From NCBI GenBank assembly GCA_002794735.1, contig NBAZ01000058.1, forward strand, positions 1 through 31,469: DNA of 31,469 nt, written 5' to 3'. Shown here piece by piece: positions 13,277 through 19,993 of the stretch. Position 1 is the first letter of the stretch, and each line of letters begins with the position of its first letter. Source of the stretch: Pyrrhoderma lamaoense (taxonomy: Eukaryota; Basidiomycota; Agaricomycetes; Hymenochaetales; Hymenochaetaceae). Under the pieces are notes generated by a model. It ran no database searches and was not told the DNA's origin. It worked only from the letters and a program-made list of their open reading frames with translations. The position numbers and the translations under genes are program-made.

Positions 13277-13462
13277 GTTGGTCAGATGATTCGTGAACCG
13301 ACATTTTGTCCTCATTCGATTCGAAAGAGGCGAGCTTAGTAGAAGAGTGGAATTGAATAAACTGAGCACGAAGGCTCGGAGGGAGTCTAAATTTGCCTAA
13401 CATTGGGCACGCCACAGAGTCTGCCTCATGTGGTCCTAAGCAATTAGTGCATTGGAGATGAT
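13266..13462 (-). pseudogene. LINE ORF1 3' remnant with CCHC zinc knuckle
   Basis: A 65-codon open frame running from the LTR junction at 13462 to a TAA at 13266-13268. It contains a gag-like zinc knuckle C-x2-C-x3-H-x6-C (CTNCLGPHEADSVAC) followed by a short tail. It overlaps the ORF2 start by about 11 nt in another frame, the usual compact LINE arrangement. It would be the nucleic-acid-binding end of the ORF1 RNP protein. The N-terminal part is missing because the LTR element abuts it. Confidence 0.8.
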
Positions 13463-13910
13463 TGTCAGCAACTAAACCCGGTCTATAGTCGGAGTCCGGC
13501 CTAAGTCACTAATCAACAAGTATCAACAGTAGTGGAGAGTAATAAGATGTATTGAGAGTAGCTCCAGTGCCGAGTCAGGAGAGTAGACAAGGTTGAAACT
13601 GAGGACTATCTACTGACAGAGATGCTACTTATATACAGTTTGAAGCGTGTGACGTGACGGTGTGATCATGGATAGAAAAGGAAAGAAATGGAACATGATG
13701 GAACATGGTAGAATGTTGGAGAATATAGAAGAATGGAAATGTCCGTAATGGATCGGAGTTTGTCAATAAGGATGAGTAAGGAAGAATGGGTTAAGGGTTG
13801 TGGAGTAATATGGGTTAGTAAGGCGGTCCGAGGTATGTAATGGGTTTTAGTAATGCGAGAAAAAAAGGGAAAAAGCGTGAGAATAAGGGAAAAAGGAAAA
13901 GTACATGACA
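13463..13910 (-). repeat. 3' LTR of chromovirus
   Basis: A 448-bp LTR ending in TGTCA/TGACA inverted termini. Compared by eye it is identical to the copy at 19546-19993. It abuts LINE ORF1 at 13462. Confidence 0.95.
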
Positions 13911-13913
13911 TTA

Positions 13914-13923
13914 CCCCCCTCTC
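13914..13923 (-). other. Polypurine tract (plus-strand primer)
   Basis: On the minus strand GAGAGGGGGG lies 3 nt upstream of the 3' LTR, the expected position and composition for the RNase H-resistant primer of second-strand synthesis. Confidence 0.8.
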
Positions 13924-13944
13924 AAAGGCAATCGTCTCGATTGC

Positions 13945-15564
13945 TTATGGGAGGAAGATTTCTGGGTTATTGAATCGAACAATCTTGGAGTGGGGAGGGT
14001 TGCGTGCTGGGAAGTTGTCTCTTAACAAAGGTATAAAGCGAATGTTTTGGTAGTCTGTGATAGTGAGTTTTCTGTGGGCATTTGGATTCTTTCGTAAAAA
14101 TTCCTGAAGTGCTTCTTGAGAATTGGTAAGATTCTCCAACGGTTCCCAAGTTCGCTCTTGTGGTCCATACCCCTTCCAATGTACCAAGTATTCTGCTCGT
14201 CTTCGTCTCCGGTTATATCGTGATGCTAGAATCTCCTCAACCTCCCATTCTGGTTCTTGATCCACGATTATGGGTTCTGGTCTATTCAAGTTCTGTTGCG
14301 ATTCGTAGTGAGGCTTCTTGTAAGGGTGTAAGAGAACTTCATTGAAGACTGGATGTATACGGCTCATAGAGGGTGGTAACTCGAGTTTATAAGCAGAGGC
14401 TCCAATCTTTTCCAATACCTTAAATGGGCCATATCTTTTATCGTCAAACTTTTTCATGGGTCGTGTTGTGTGGATGTTGGTTGCTTCTAACAGCACTAAG
14501 TCTCCAGGTTGGTAATCAATTGGCTCCCCTCTAGTTCGATCGTAGAATCTTTTCATTGTAGAGGCCGCTTTTTCTAGTGCTTCTTTTGCATTTTTTCGTA
14601 CAATCTCCATTCGTTGTGCGAATTGGGTGGCCGTCTCATTGTTGGACTCGTGGCGAGGGTTAGTGCCTTTGTAAGGGTGGTAGCCATAGTTGAGGAAGAA
14701 TGGTGAGTGCTTTGTGGATGACTGTTCTCTGTCATTATATGCAAATTCTGCTAGTGCTAGCCAGTCTGCCCAATCATCTTGACTGAAGTTTACAAAGATC
14801 CGTAAGTACTGTTCAACTTCTTGGTTAATCCGCTCTGTTTGCCCGTCTGTTTGTGGATGATATGCTGTTGAAGGGTTTGCTTCGATACCCAGAAGTTTGT
14901 ACAGTTCTTTCATAAACTTGGATTCAAATTGGGGGCCTTTATCGTGTATAAGTTTTCTAGGAATTCCATGAAGTTTAAAGATATGATCGCGGTAGAGTTT
15001 GGCCATTCCTTGAGAGGTGACTGTTGTATGAGTGGGGATGACATGGATTTGTTTGGTAAAGCGATCCACAAAGACGCAGATTGCATTGTATCCTTGAGAC
15101 TCTGGTAGTTCTCCAATGAGATCAACTGACACTTCTTCCCAAGGGTGTTCTGGGATATTGTGAGGGTGTAGAGGGTTGTGGGAGCGTGTTCTTCGTGGTT
15201 TAGTTGTTTGGCATGTGTGACAGCCTTCCACATAACGTTTGACATCTTCTTTAATTCCAGGCCAGATGTAATTGCGGGTGATCAGTTCCTGAGTTTTATA
15301 CTGTCCTGGGTGTCCAGCTATGACTGAATCATGGTGATTTTTAATGATGTCCTCACGTAGTCTCGCGTCTCTGGGTATGTAGATGCATCCTTTATAAGTA
15401 ATGAGGCCGTCTTCCAATTCTTCCCAACGTGGATCTTTCTTCTTTAATGCTTTCTTAGCCTTTTGGTCCAGCTGTGTCTTTGCTGCTTTAGCACGTTCCA
15501 AGAAATTTTGATCTAGGAATTCAAGAGTTACGTCTCTTAGCCATTCCGGTTTGATTACCACCAC
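13945..15564 (-). CDS. Chromovirus integrase with C-terminal chromodomain
   Basis: C-terminal part of the polyprotein, an open frame of up to 539 codons. The zinc-binding HHCC domain reads HHDSVIAGHPG ... CHTCQTT. The DDE core shows D in SVDLIGELP, D in IHDKGPQF (an unusual HDK in place of the common SDRG) and E in DGQTERINQEVE. The GPY/F-like region (KRYGPFKVLEKIG) follows. The chromodomain (about 14075-14255) reads EWEVEEILASRYN ... YLVHWKGYG ... RTWEP and keeps aromatic cage positions. It inserts element cDNA; the chromodomain is expected to bias targeting by binding modified histone tails (family knowledge). The frame joins the RNase H segment upstream through one missing base in the C run at 15582-15586. 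Confidence 0.95.
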   Translation of the reverse strand: MVVIKPEWLRDVTLEFLDQNFLERAKAAKTQLDQKAKKALKKKDPRWEELEDGLITYKGCIYIPRDARLREDIIKNHHDSVIAGHPGQYKTQELITRNYIWPGIKEDVKRYVEGCHTCQTTKPRRTRSHNPLHPHNIPEHPWEEVSVDLIGELPESQGYNAICVFVDRFTKQIHVIPTHTTVTSQGMAKLYRDHIFKLHGIPRKLIHDKGPQFESKFMKELYKLLGIEANPSTAYHPQTDGQTERINQEVEQYLRIFVNFSQDDWADWLALAEFAYNDREQSSTKHSPFFLNYGYHPYKGTNPRHESNNETATQFAQRMEIVRKNAKEALEKAASTMKRFYDRTRGEPIDYQPGDLVLLEATNIHTTRPMKKFDDKRYGPFKVLEKIGASAYKLELPPSMSRIHPVFNEVLLHPYKKPHYESQQNLNRPEPIIVDQEPEWEVEEILASRYNRRRRRAEYLVHWKGYGPQERTWEPLENLTNSQEALQEFLRKNPNAHRKLTITDYQNIRFIPLLRDNFPARNPPHSKIVRFNNPEIFLP

Positions 15565-16283
15565 CTCTCGGTTGTCATTCTCCCCCTTTCATGATCCGCT
15601 CGTCTCGAGAGGAGATCAGCTTTAGTGTTCTGTTTGCCCTTCAAGTAGTGTATTTCCAAATCATATTCTTGTAATTCCACTACCCATCTGGCTTGTCTTC
15701 GGTTCAGATCTCGAGGTTGAGTCCAGTATGTGATGTTTTTGTGGTCTGTAAAGATTTGGACAGGTAGTGGGTGGCCAATAAGATAGTGTCTCCATTCCTT
15801 GAGTGCCTCCATGATAGCAAGCATTTCTTTGTCATAGATGACATAATTTCGCTCTGTGGGTGTCAAGGATGCGGACCTATAAGCAATAGGGTGCCATTTG
15901 CCATCAATTAGTTGAGAGAGTACTGCTCCATTCGCAAAGTCTGAGGAGTCTGCTTCAATGCGAAATGGTGCTCCAGATATTGGCAAATGTAGCACGGGCT
16001 CTTGGCAGATGCAATCCTTTAGCTTATTGAAAGCTTCTGTTTGGGAATCAGTCCATTTCCAGTCCGCATTGCCTGTTAAGTCATGTAGAGGGCGAGCTAG
16101 GTTACTATAACCCCTGATAAACCGTCTATAGAAGTTACAGAACCCTAAGAAACTTTGTAACTGCTTTTTGTTCTTGGGCGCCGGCCATTCCTTGACTGCT
16201 TGGATTTTACTGGGATCCATGCGCAGTTTTCCTCCCCCACAATAACCCCAAGATATTCGACTTCCTTCTGCTCGAATAAGCAT
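15555..16283 (-). CDS. Chromovirus RT connection and RNase H segment
   Basis: Polyprotein segment after the RT palm: the RT thumb/connection (FLGFCNFYRRFIRGYSNLARPL), then Ty3-type RNase H with catalytic acids in RIEADSSDF, YDKEMLAI and IFTDHKN, and the tail DLLSRRADH. It removes template RNA during cDNA synthesis. Its frame is displaced by one base at both ends, at the C runs 16234-16238 and 15582-15586, each needing one additional base to join its neighbour. Confidence 0.92.
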   Translation of the reverse strand: MLIRAEGSRISWGYCGGGKLRMDPSKIQAVKEWPAPKNKKQLQSFLGFCNFYRRFIRGYSNLARPLHDLTGNADWKWTDSQTEAFNKLKDCICQEPVLHLPISGAPFRIEADSSDFANGAVLSQLIDGKWHPIAYRSASLTPTERNYVIYDKEMLAIMEALKEWRHYLIGHPLPVQIFTDHKNITYWTQPRDLNRRQARWVVELQEYDLEIHYLKGKQNTKADLLSRRADHERGRMTTERWW

Positions 16284-17230
16284 TTCTCTGGCTTCAAGTA
16301 TAGCTTGTTGTTGCGTAGTACATCTAGCACCTGTCGCACTAGTTTCCTGTGCGACTCTAGGTCTGCTGTGAAGATGAGGATGTCATCTAGATAGACTACA
16401 ACATGCCCTCCATCGATTAGTTCCTTCAGAATATGATTCATGAAACCTTGGAACGTCGCTGGGGAGTTTGTGAGGCCGAAGAACATAACAGTTGGTTCGA
16501 AGAGTCCTCTATTGGTTCTGAAGGCTGCTTTCCATTCGTCTCCTTCTTTGATTCGGATATTGTTGTATCCCCATCGTACGTCTAGTTTAGTGAAGTGTTG
16601 GGAGTCTTTAAGCTTGTCAATAAGCTCTGGGATCAAGGGAAGGGGGTACTTGTTCTTTACTGTCATGCTATTCAGCTTTCGATAGTCTTGTACAGGCCGT
16701 AGTTCTCCACTTTTCTTTTTTACAAAGAAGAAAGGCGAAGCCATGGGGGATTTGGAGGGTCTAATTCGTCCTGTTTTCAAGTTTTCATCCAAGAACTTGT
16801 CAAGGGCTTTGTTTTCCGCTTCAGAGAGTGGATAGATCTTGCAATCAGTGGGTTTGAACCCAGGTGTGAGCTCTATTGCATGGTCCCATGGGCGCCTCTC
16901 TGGTAGCTTGTCAAATTCCTGCTTTCCAAAGACTTCTGGGTACTCTTTCAAATAATCCACTTTATCGCTTCCCTCTTGATTGGAGCAAAGCCCAGTTCGC
17001 GTATCCTGTAAGTCAGCTCCGTTTGTCTGACATATTTTTTCTCCTGCTGATAACCCAGCCAATCCAGTATGAAAATACGGTCTCCTTCTTCCAGTTCTGA
17101 GCTGATAGAGTTGATATGATAATCTAGTTGCCGTATCTTGGCATGTGCATGTCCGCATGTTTCTGGACAACGGTTGAGAGTAACTTCTCCTTTGTTCCAG
17201 TCTATACTGGGGTTGTGGAACTTCAGCCAT
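16145..17230 (-). CDS. Chromovirus reverse transcriptase segment
   Basis: The frame carrying the RT fingers and palm: SPMASPFFFVKKKSGELR, YRKLN, TKLDVRWGYNNIRI, FGLTNSPATFQ and catalytic YLDD (16382-16393). The useful part begins near 16960 (VDYLKEYPEVF), where it joins the protease frame through one missing base in the T run 16961-16963, and ends near 16238. All expected catalytic aspartates are present. Upstream residues of this open frame are shadow sequence under the protease frame. Confidence 0.93.
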   Translation of the reverse strand: MAEVPQPQYRLEQRRSYSQPLSRNMRTCTCQDTATRLSYQLYQLRTGRRRPYFHTGLAGLSAGEKICQTNGADLQDTRTGLCSNQEGSDKVDYLKEYPEVFGKQEFDKLPERRPWDHAIELTPGFKPTDCKIYPLSEAENKALDKFLDENLKTGRIRPSKSPMASPFFFVKKKSGELRPVQDYRKLNSMTVKNKYPLPLIPELIDKLKDSQHFTKLDVRWGYNNIRIKEGDEWKAAFRTNRGLFEPTVMFFGLTNSPATFQGFMNHILKELIDGGHVVVYLDDILIFTADLESHRKLVRQVLDVLRNNKLYLKPEKCLFEQKEVEYLGVIVGEENCAWIPVKSKQSRNGRRPRTKSSYKVS

Positions 17231-17946
17231 TCGTGTCCAATAAACAGGTCTGTCTTTCCTAGACTGGTGACTGCTAATTGGATCCGCTCCTTGTGTTCAC
17301 CAATTGACATCATCAGCTCTACCAACTCTGTGATAGATCCTGCTTGATTTCTTGTTCCGTCTGCATTGTAAACGGGAATAGGGATGGGTGTTTTCTGGGT
17401 AGGGATTTGATGTTTACGAACAAATTCTCTGTCTATGCATGAGCCAGTGCATCCAGAGTCTAGTAGGGCTTTGACCTTAAAGGTTCGCTGATCCTCTAGA
17501 GTTGTGAGCTGTGCAGATAGGTCTAGTTGGTGTCCTTGCGACCCTCGAATGTATTGTTTGGGTTGTTGCAAAGAGTAAAGTGCTTTTAGGGCTGTCTCGT
17601 CATCTAGTTTGGAGATGGCTTGAAGCGTCTCTGTAGTAGCTTCTTGGGTTCGTTTCTTATGGACCAGGCTTTTGAGTGCCAACAGAGCATGACCTTCGGA
17701 GTCTTTTCTAATTCGTCGTAGGGTCCATTCTGGAGTAAAAGGTTTGGGGAAGGTTTGGGACGTGGTTTTTGGTTCTTGTTTTGGTTCAACAACTGTATTT
17801 CGAAGCAAACTACTGGTACATGTAGTTGTTGGACATAAATTAGGAGTGGGGGTGTTAAAACTCGAACCGTATACCTCAGGAGACACGTCTGCAACTGAGG
17901 TTAAGCAAAATCCGATTCCTTCATCTCTGCTATGGCATCTGCCCAT
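16948..17946 (-). CDS. Chromovirus aspartic protease segment
   Basis: Contains a retroviral-type aspartic protease: the catalytic triplet DSG in LLDSGCTGSCID (17452-17460), the typical LFIGHEWL motif downstream and an N-terminal linker of about 130 residues. It cleaves the Gag-Pol precursor. The coding frame joins gag through one missing base in the A run 17907-17910 and the RT frame at 16961-16963. Confidence 0.9.
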   Translation of the reverse strand: MGRCHSRDEGIGFCLTSVADVSPEVYGSSFNTPTPNLCPTTTCTSSLLRNTVVEPKQEPKTTSQTFPKPFTPEWTLRRIRKDSEGHALLALKSLVHKKRTQEATTETLQAISKLDDETALKALYSLQQPKQYIRGSQGHQLDLSAQLTTLEDQRTFKVKALLDSGCTGSCIDREFVRKHQIPTQKTPIPIPVYNADGTRNQAGSITELVELMMSIGEHKERIQLAVTSLGKTDLFIGHEWLKFHNPSIDWNKGEVTLNRCPETCGHAHAKIRQLDYHINSISSELEEGDRIFILDWLGYQQEKKYVRQTELTYRIRELGFAPIKREAIKWII

Positions 17947-17986
17947 TCTTTCCTTTCATCTCCTGTCATTTCTTGCAGTAGTTCCC

Positions 17987-18923
17987 TTACTGACATCTTT
18001 GGTTTCTGGGGCAATCGCGTGACAAGTGGCCTTTCTGTTGACATCTGAAGCAGCGTCCTTCCTTCCTCATTCTATCCACGTCCATGGGTTCCCCTGCTGA
18101 GTGATTCACAGGTGTGGAAGTTACTTTAGGGGGTGTGGGAGTTGGACGAGGAGTAGGTTTGAATGGAGGGGGTCTGTGGTCAAAACGAGGTCTGTTGGCT
18201 GTTATTGTGTTGTCAATCTTGGTTGCTATTGTCCTCCATCCTTCTACTGTGGCGGGTTCATTACCAGTTGCCAGAATAGCCATTACTATGTCGCTTCGAA
18301 GGGCTGTCCTCAAGTGGTTGATGATCAGGGGTTCAAAGGCAGCGCTGGTCATTCCAGCACGAGCTCGAGTCAGAGAGAGGTCTGTGAAGAACTTTTCAGC
18401 AGAGTCATTCCCTGCTTCATGGTAGCTATCTTCTGTTGAGCATGCTGTTGCTCATGAGTATCCTTGAAGCGTGCTTTAAGTTCACCCTCGAAGTCATCCC
18501 AGTCCCAGTTTCCACTGTCTGTTCTTTTGGTCAGTTGCTCCTGCTTCCAGGCTCCGGCATTGGGTCCAGTCATGTAAGAGCACACAAAGCGTATTTGATC
18601 TTGTCCTGTGATCAGTATGTTCTGTGCGCTGTACATGTAGTTTTTGATCTGGACAAGCCATTCGTCATACTTTGCTTTATCTCCCGTGAACTCCTCTGGC
18701 TTATTCAGCAATGGGTTTTTGGAGAGGGTTGGGGTGGTTGTAGTGCAGCTGCGACTGCCTGGACGAAGTTGTTGGGTAGTGTGATAACAGGTGGATTGGA
18801 AAGTATCTGAGGGAGCATTCCCTGGATGGTGGCTGCGACCGTGTTGGCAATTATTTCTTCCATAGTTGGTGCAGGCGTGGGTGCTCGAGTGCTCTGGCCC
18901 TGGGGTTGTCCTGGTTGATTCAT
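17987..18923 (-). CDS. Chromovirus Gag (capsid and CCHC nucleocapsid), two frame breaks
   Basis: Gag structural protein that packages element RNA. The ATG at 18923 is the first ATG downstream of the predicted transcription start. An opening MEEIIANTVAATIQGM region is followed by a retrotransposon gag core (KPEEFTGDKAKYDEWLVQI, WDDFEGELKARFKD) and a zinc knuckle C-x2-C-x4-H-x4-C (CFRCQQKGHLSRDC) at about 18011-18052. The frame breaks at the T run 18716-18720, near 18408-18412, and just after the knuckle at the G run 18008-18011; each is cured by one added base. No stop would remain between gag and protease, consistent with a Tf1-like single ORF. Confidence 0.88.
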
Positions 18924-19492
18924 CTTGGGCTGCGGTCACTGTCGTAGTCTTCTGGGTGGTCTCTGAAGTAGTCTTCTCGAGTGTACTGGATGGAGGTGTT
19001 AGATGGAGAGGAGTGTGGTGGGGTGGGGTCGCTAGCAAGCTCTGGGTAGATCTGGGAGAAGTCTTCAGTCTGTAAGTATGTGAGGCTTTCGACTTCGGCT
19101 TCTTCCTCTTCTCTAACAGTGGGCCCTGCTCGTATACCTCTTCTTCTTCTAAGAAAACGTCTAGCACGTCTGAGTCTTCGCTTTTCTTCTTCTGATTCGT
19201 CTGTTGACTCTACAATGGGCTGTCCCACTGGCAGAGGTTCGTCTGGGTTCGCAGGTTCGTTCTCAGGCTCTACAATAGGCTGTCCTACTGGTAGAGGCTC
19301 GTTCTGTTCGTCTGTTGCTTCAAAGTGCTCTACTCGATGGGCGTATCCGAACCCAAAGAGTTCTCTTCCTTGTGCGTTTAGTGAGCAGTAAGTTCTGGTG
19401 TTGGAGGTGTCGATGATAAGGATGCAAACGAGGAAAGTGAAGATATAGAAGTGGTAGGTGTAGCGGTAGTATTCCTCCAGCTTGGAAGATAA
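18921..19492 (-). other. ATG-free open frame in the leader, coding-like
   Basis: A reading frame of about 190 codons without any ATG, ending in a TGA that overlaps the gag ATG (ATGA). The translation is acidic/arginine-rich (ESTDESEEEKRRL, RRARRFLRRRRG) and contains the repeated peptide EPLPVGQPIVE. One extra base in the G run 18927-18929 would fuse it to gag. It may be an N-terminal Gag extension started at a non-ATG codon, or a former coding segment. Coding status is inferred from the synonymous repeat differences. Confidence 0.5.
19208..19301 (-). repeat. 60-bp-period direct repeat in leader frame
   Basis: Two units offset by exactly 60 bp (TACAAT at 19211 and 19271) both encode EPLPVGQPIVE on the minus strand. 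Across this core they differ at four bases, all at third codon positions and all synonymous. Confidence 0.8.
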
Positions 19493-19532
19493 GAGTGTGT
19501 GATGTCAAGAAGTAGTGAGGTAGGCGATGAGT

Positions 19533-19543
19533 AGTTTCAACCT
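19533..19543 (-). other. Self-primer binding site (PBS)
   Basis: AGGTTGAAACT begins 2 nt after the 5' LTR. It does not begin with the TGG expected for a tRNA-primed element. It is exactly complementary over 11 nt to AGTTTCAACCT inside the LTR (19683 back to 19673), which lies at the predicted RNA 5' end. This is the arrangement known from self-priming Tf1. Confidence 0.8.
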
Positions 19544-19545
19544 AA

Positions 19546-19993
19546 TGTCAGCAACTAAACCCGGTCTATAGTCGGAGTCCGGCCTAAGTCACTAATCAAC
19601 AAGTATCAACAGTAGTGGAGAGTAATAAGATGTATTGAGAGTAGCTCCAGTGCCGAGTCAGGAGAGTAGACAAGGTTGAAACTGAGGACTATCTACTGAC
19701 AGAGATGCTACTTATATACAGTTTGAAGCGTGTGACGTGACGGTGTGATCATGGATAGAAAAGGAAAGAAATGGAACATGATGGAACATGGTAGAATGTT
19801 GGAGAATATAGAAGAATGGAAATGTCCGTAATGGATCGGAGTTTGTCAATAAGGATGAGTAAGGAAGAATGGGTTAAGGGTTGTGGAGTAATATGGGTTA
19901 GTAAGGCGGTCCGAGGTATGTAATGGGTTTTAGTAATGCGAGAAAAAAAGGGAAAAAGCGTGAGAATAAGGGAAAAAGGAAAAGTACATGACA
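19546..19993 (-). repeat. 5' LTR of chromovirus
   Basis: A 448-bp LTR with TGTCA/TGACA ends, apparently identical to the 3' LTR. It carries the element promoter (TATATAAG at 19718-19711) and the presumed RNA start at 19683. Confidence 0.95.
19683..19718 (-). promoter_or_regulatory. LTR TATA box and predicted transcription start
   Basis: TATATAAG (19718-19711) lies about 35 nt upstream of the A at 19683. The RNA start is placed there because the following 11 nt match the complement of the PBS. The same motif occurs in the 3' LTR. Confidence 0.7.

Larger units (their letters stand above)
9184..13462 (-). mobile_element. LINE (Tad/I-like non-LTR retrotransposon), 5'-truncated
   Basis: A non-LTR retrotransposon on the minus strand. 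The 3' end is marked by a 15-nt poly(A) tail (T run 9184-9198 on plus). It holds the end of ORF1 with a zinc knuckle and a full ORF2 with an apurinic-type endonuclease, reverse transcriptase, RNase H and C-terminal zinc motif. ORF1 and ORF2 overlap by a few bases. The LINE stops at 13462, exactly where the LTR retrotransposon begins; the rest of its 5' end is not found beyond the other LTR. A target-site duplication cannot be checked because the 5' boundary is missing. Clade assignment (RNase H-bearing Tad/I group) rests on domain content. Confidence 0.88.
13463..19993 (-). mobile_element. Ty3-type chromovirus (Tf1/sushi-like) LTR retrotransposon
   Basis: A complete 6531-bp element on the minus strand: 5' LTR (19546-19993), self-priming PBS, long leader, gag with zinc knuckle, protease, reverse transcriptase, RNase H, integrase, chromodomain, polypurine tract and 3' LTR (13463-13910). 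The order PR-RT-RH-IN-chromodomain identifies the chromovirus branch of Ty3/Metaviridae. The LTRs appear identical, pointing to recent insertion. No stop separates gag from pol apart from seven one-base homopolymer shortfalls, so the intact form is probably a single Gag-Pol ORF as in Tf1. The flanking 5-mers (ATGAT left, ATAGT right) do not match, so no target-site duplication is seen. Confidence 0.95.

Noticed and set aside
13666..13911. 81-codon minus-strand frame repeated identically at 19749-19994
   Set aside because: It lies within both LTRs and has low-complexity composition; its duplication simply reflects LTR identity, so it is not a gene.
19195..19305. 60-bp repeat as a CRISPR-like or satellite array
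   Set aside because: Only two units, in frame with a coding-like segment of a eukaryotic retrotransposon.
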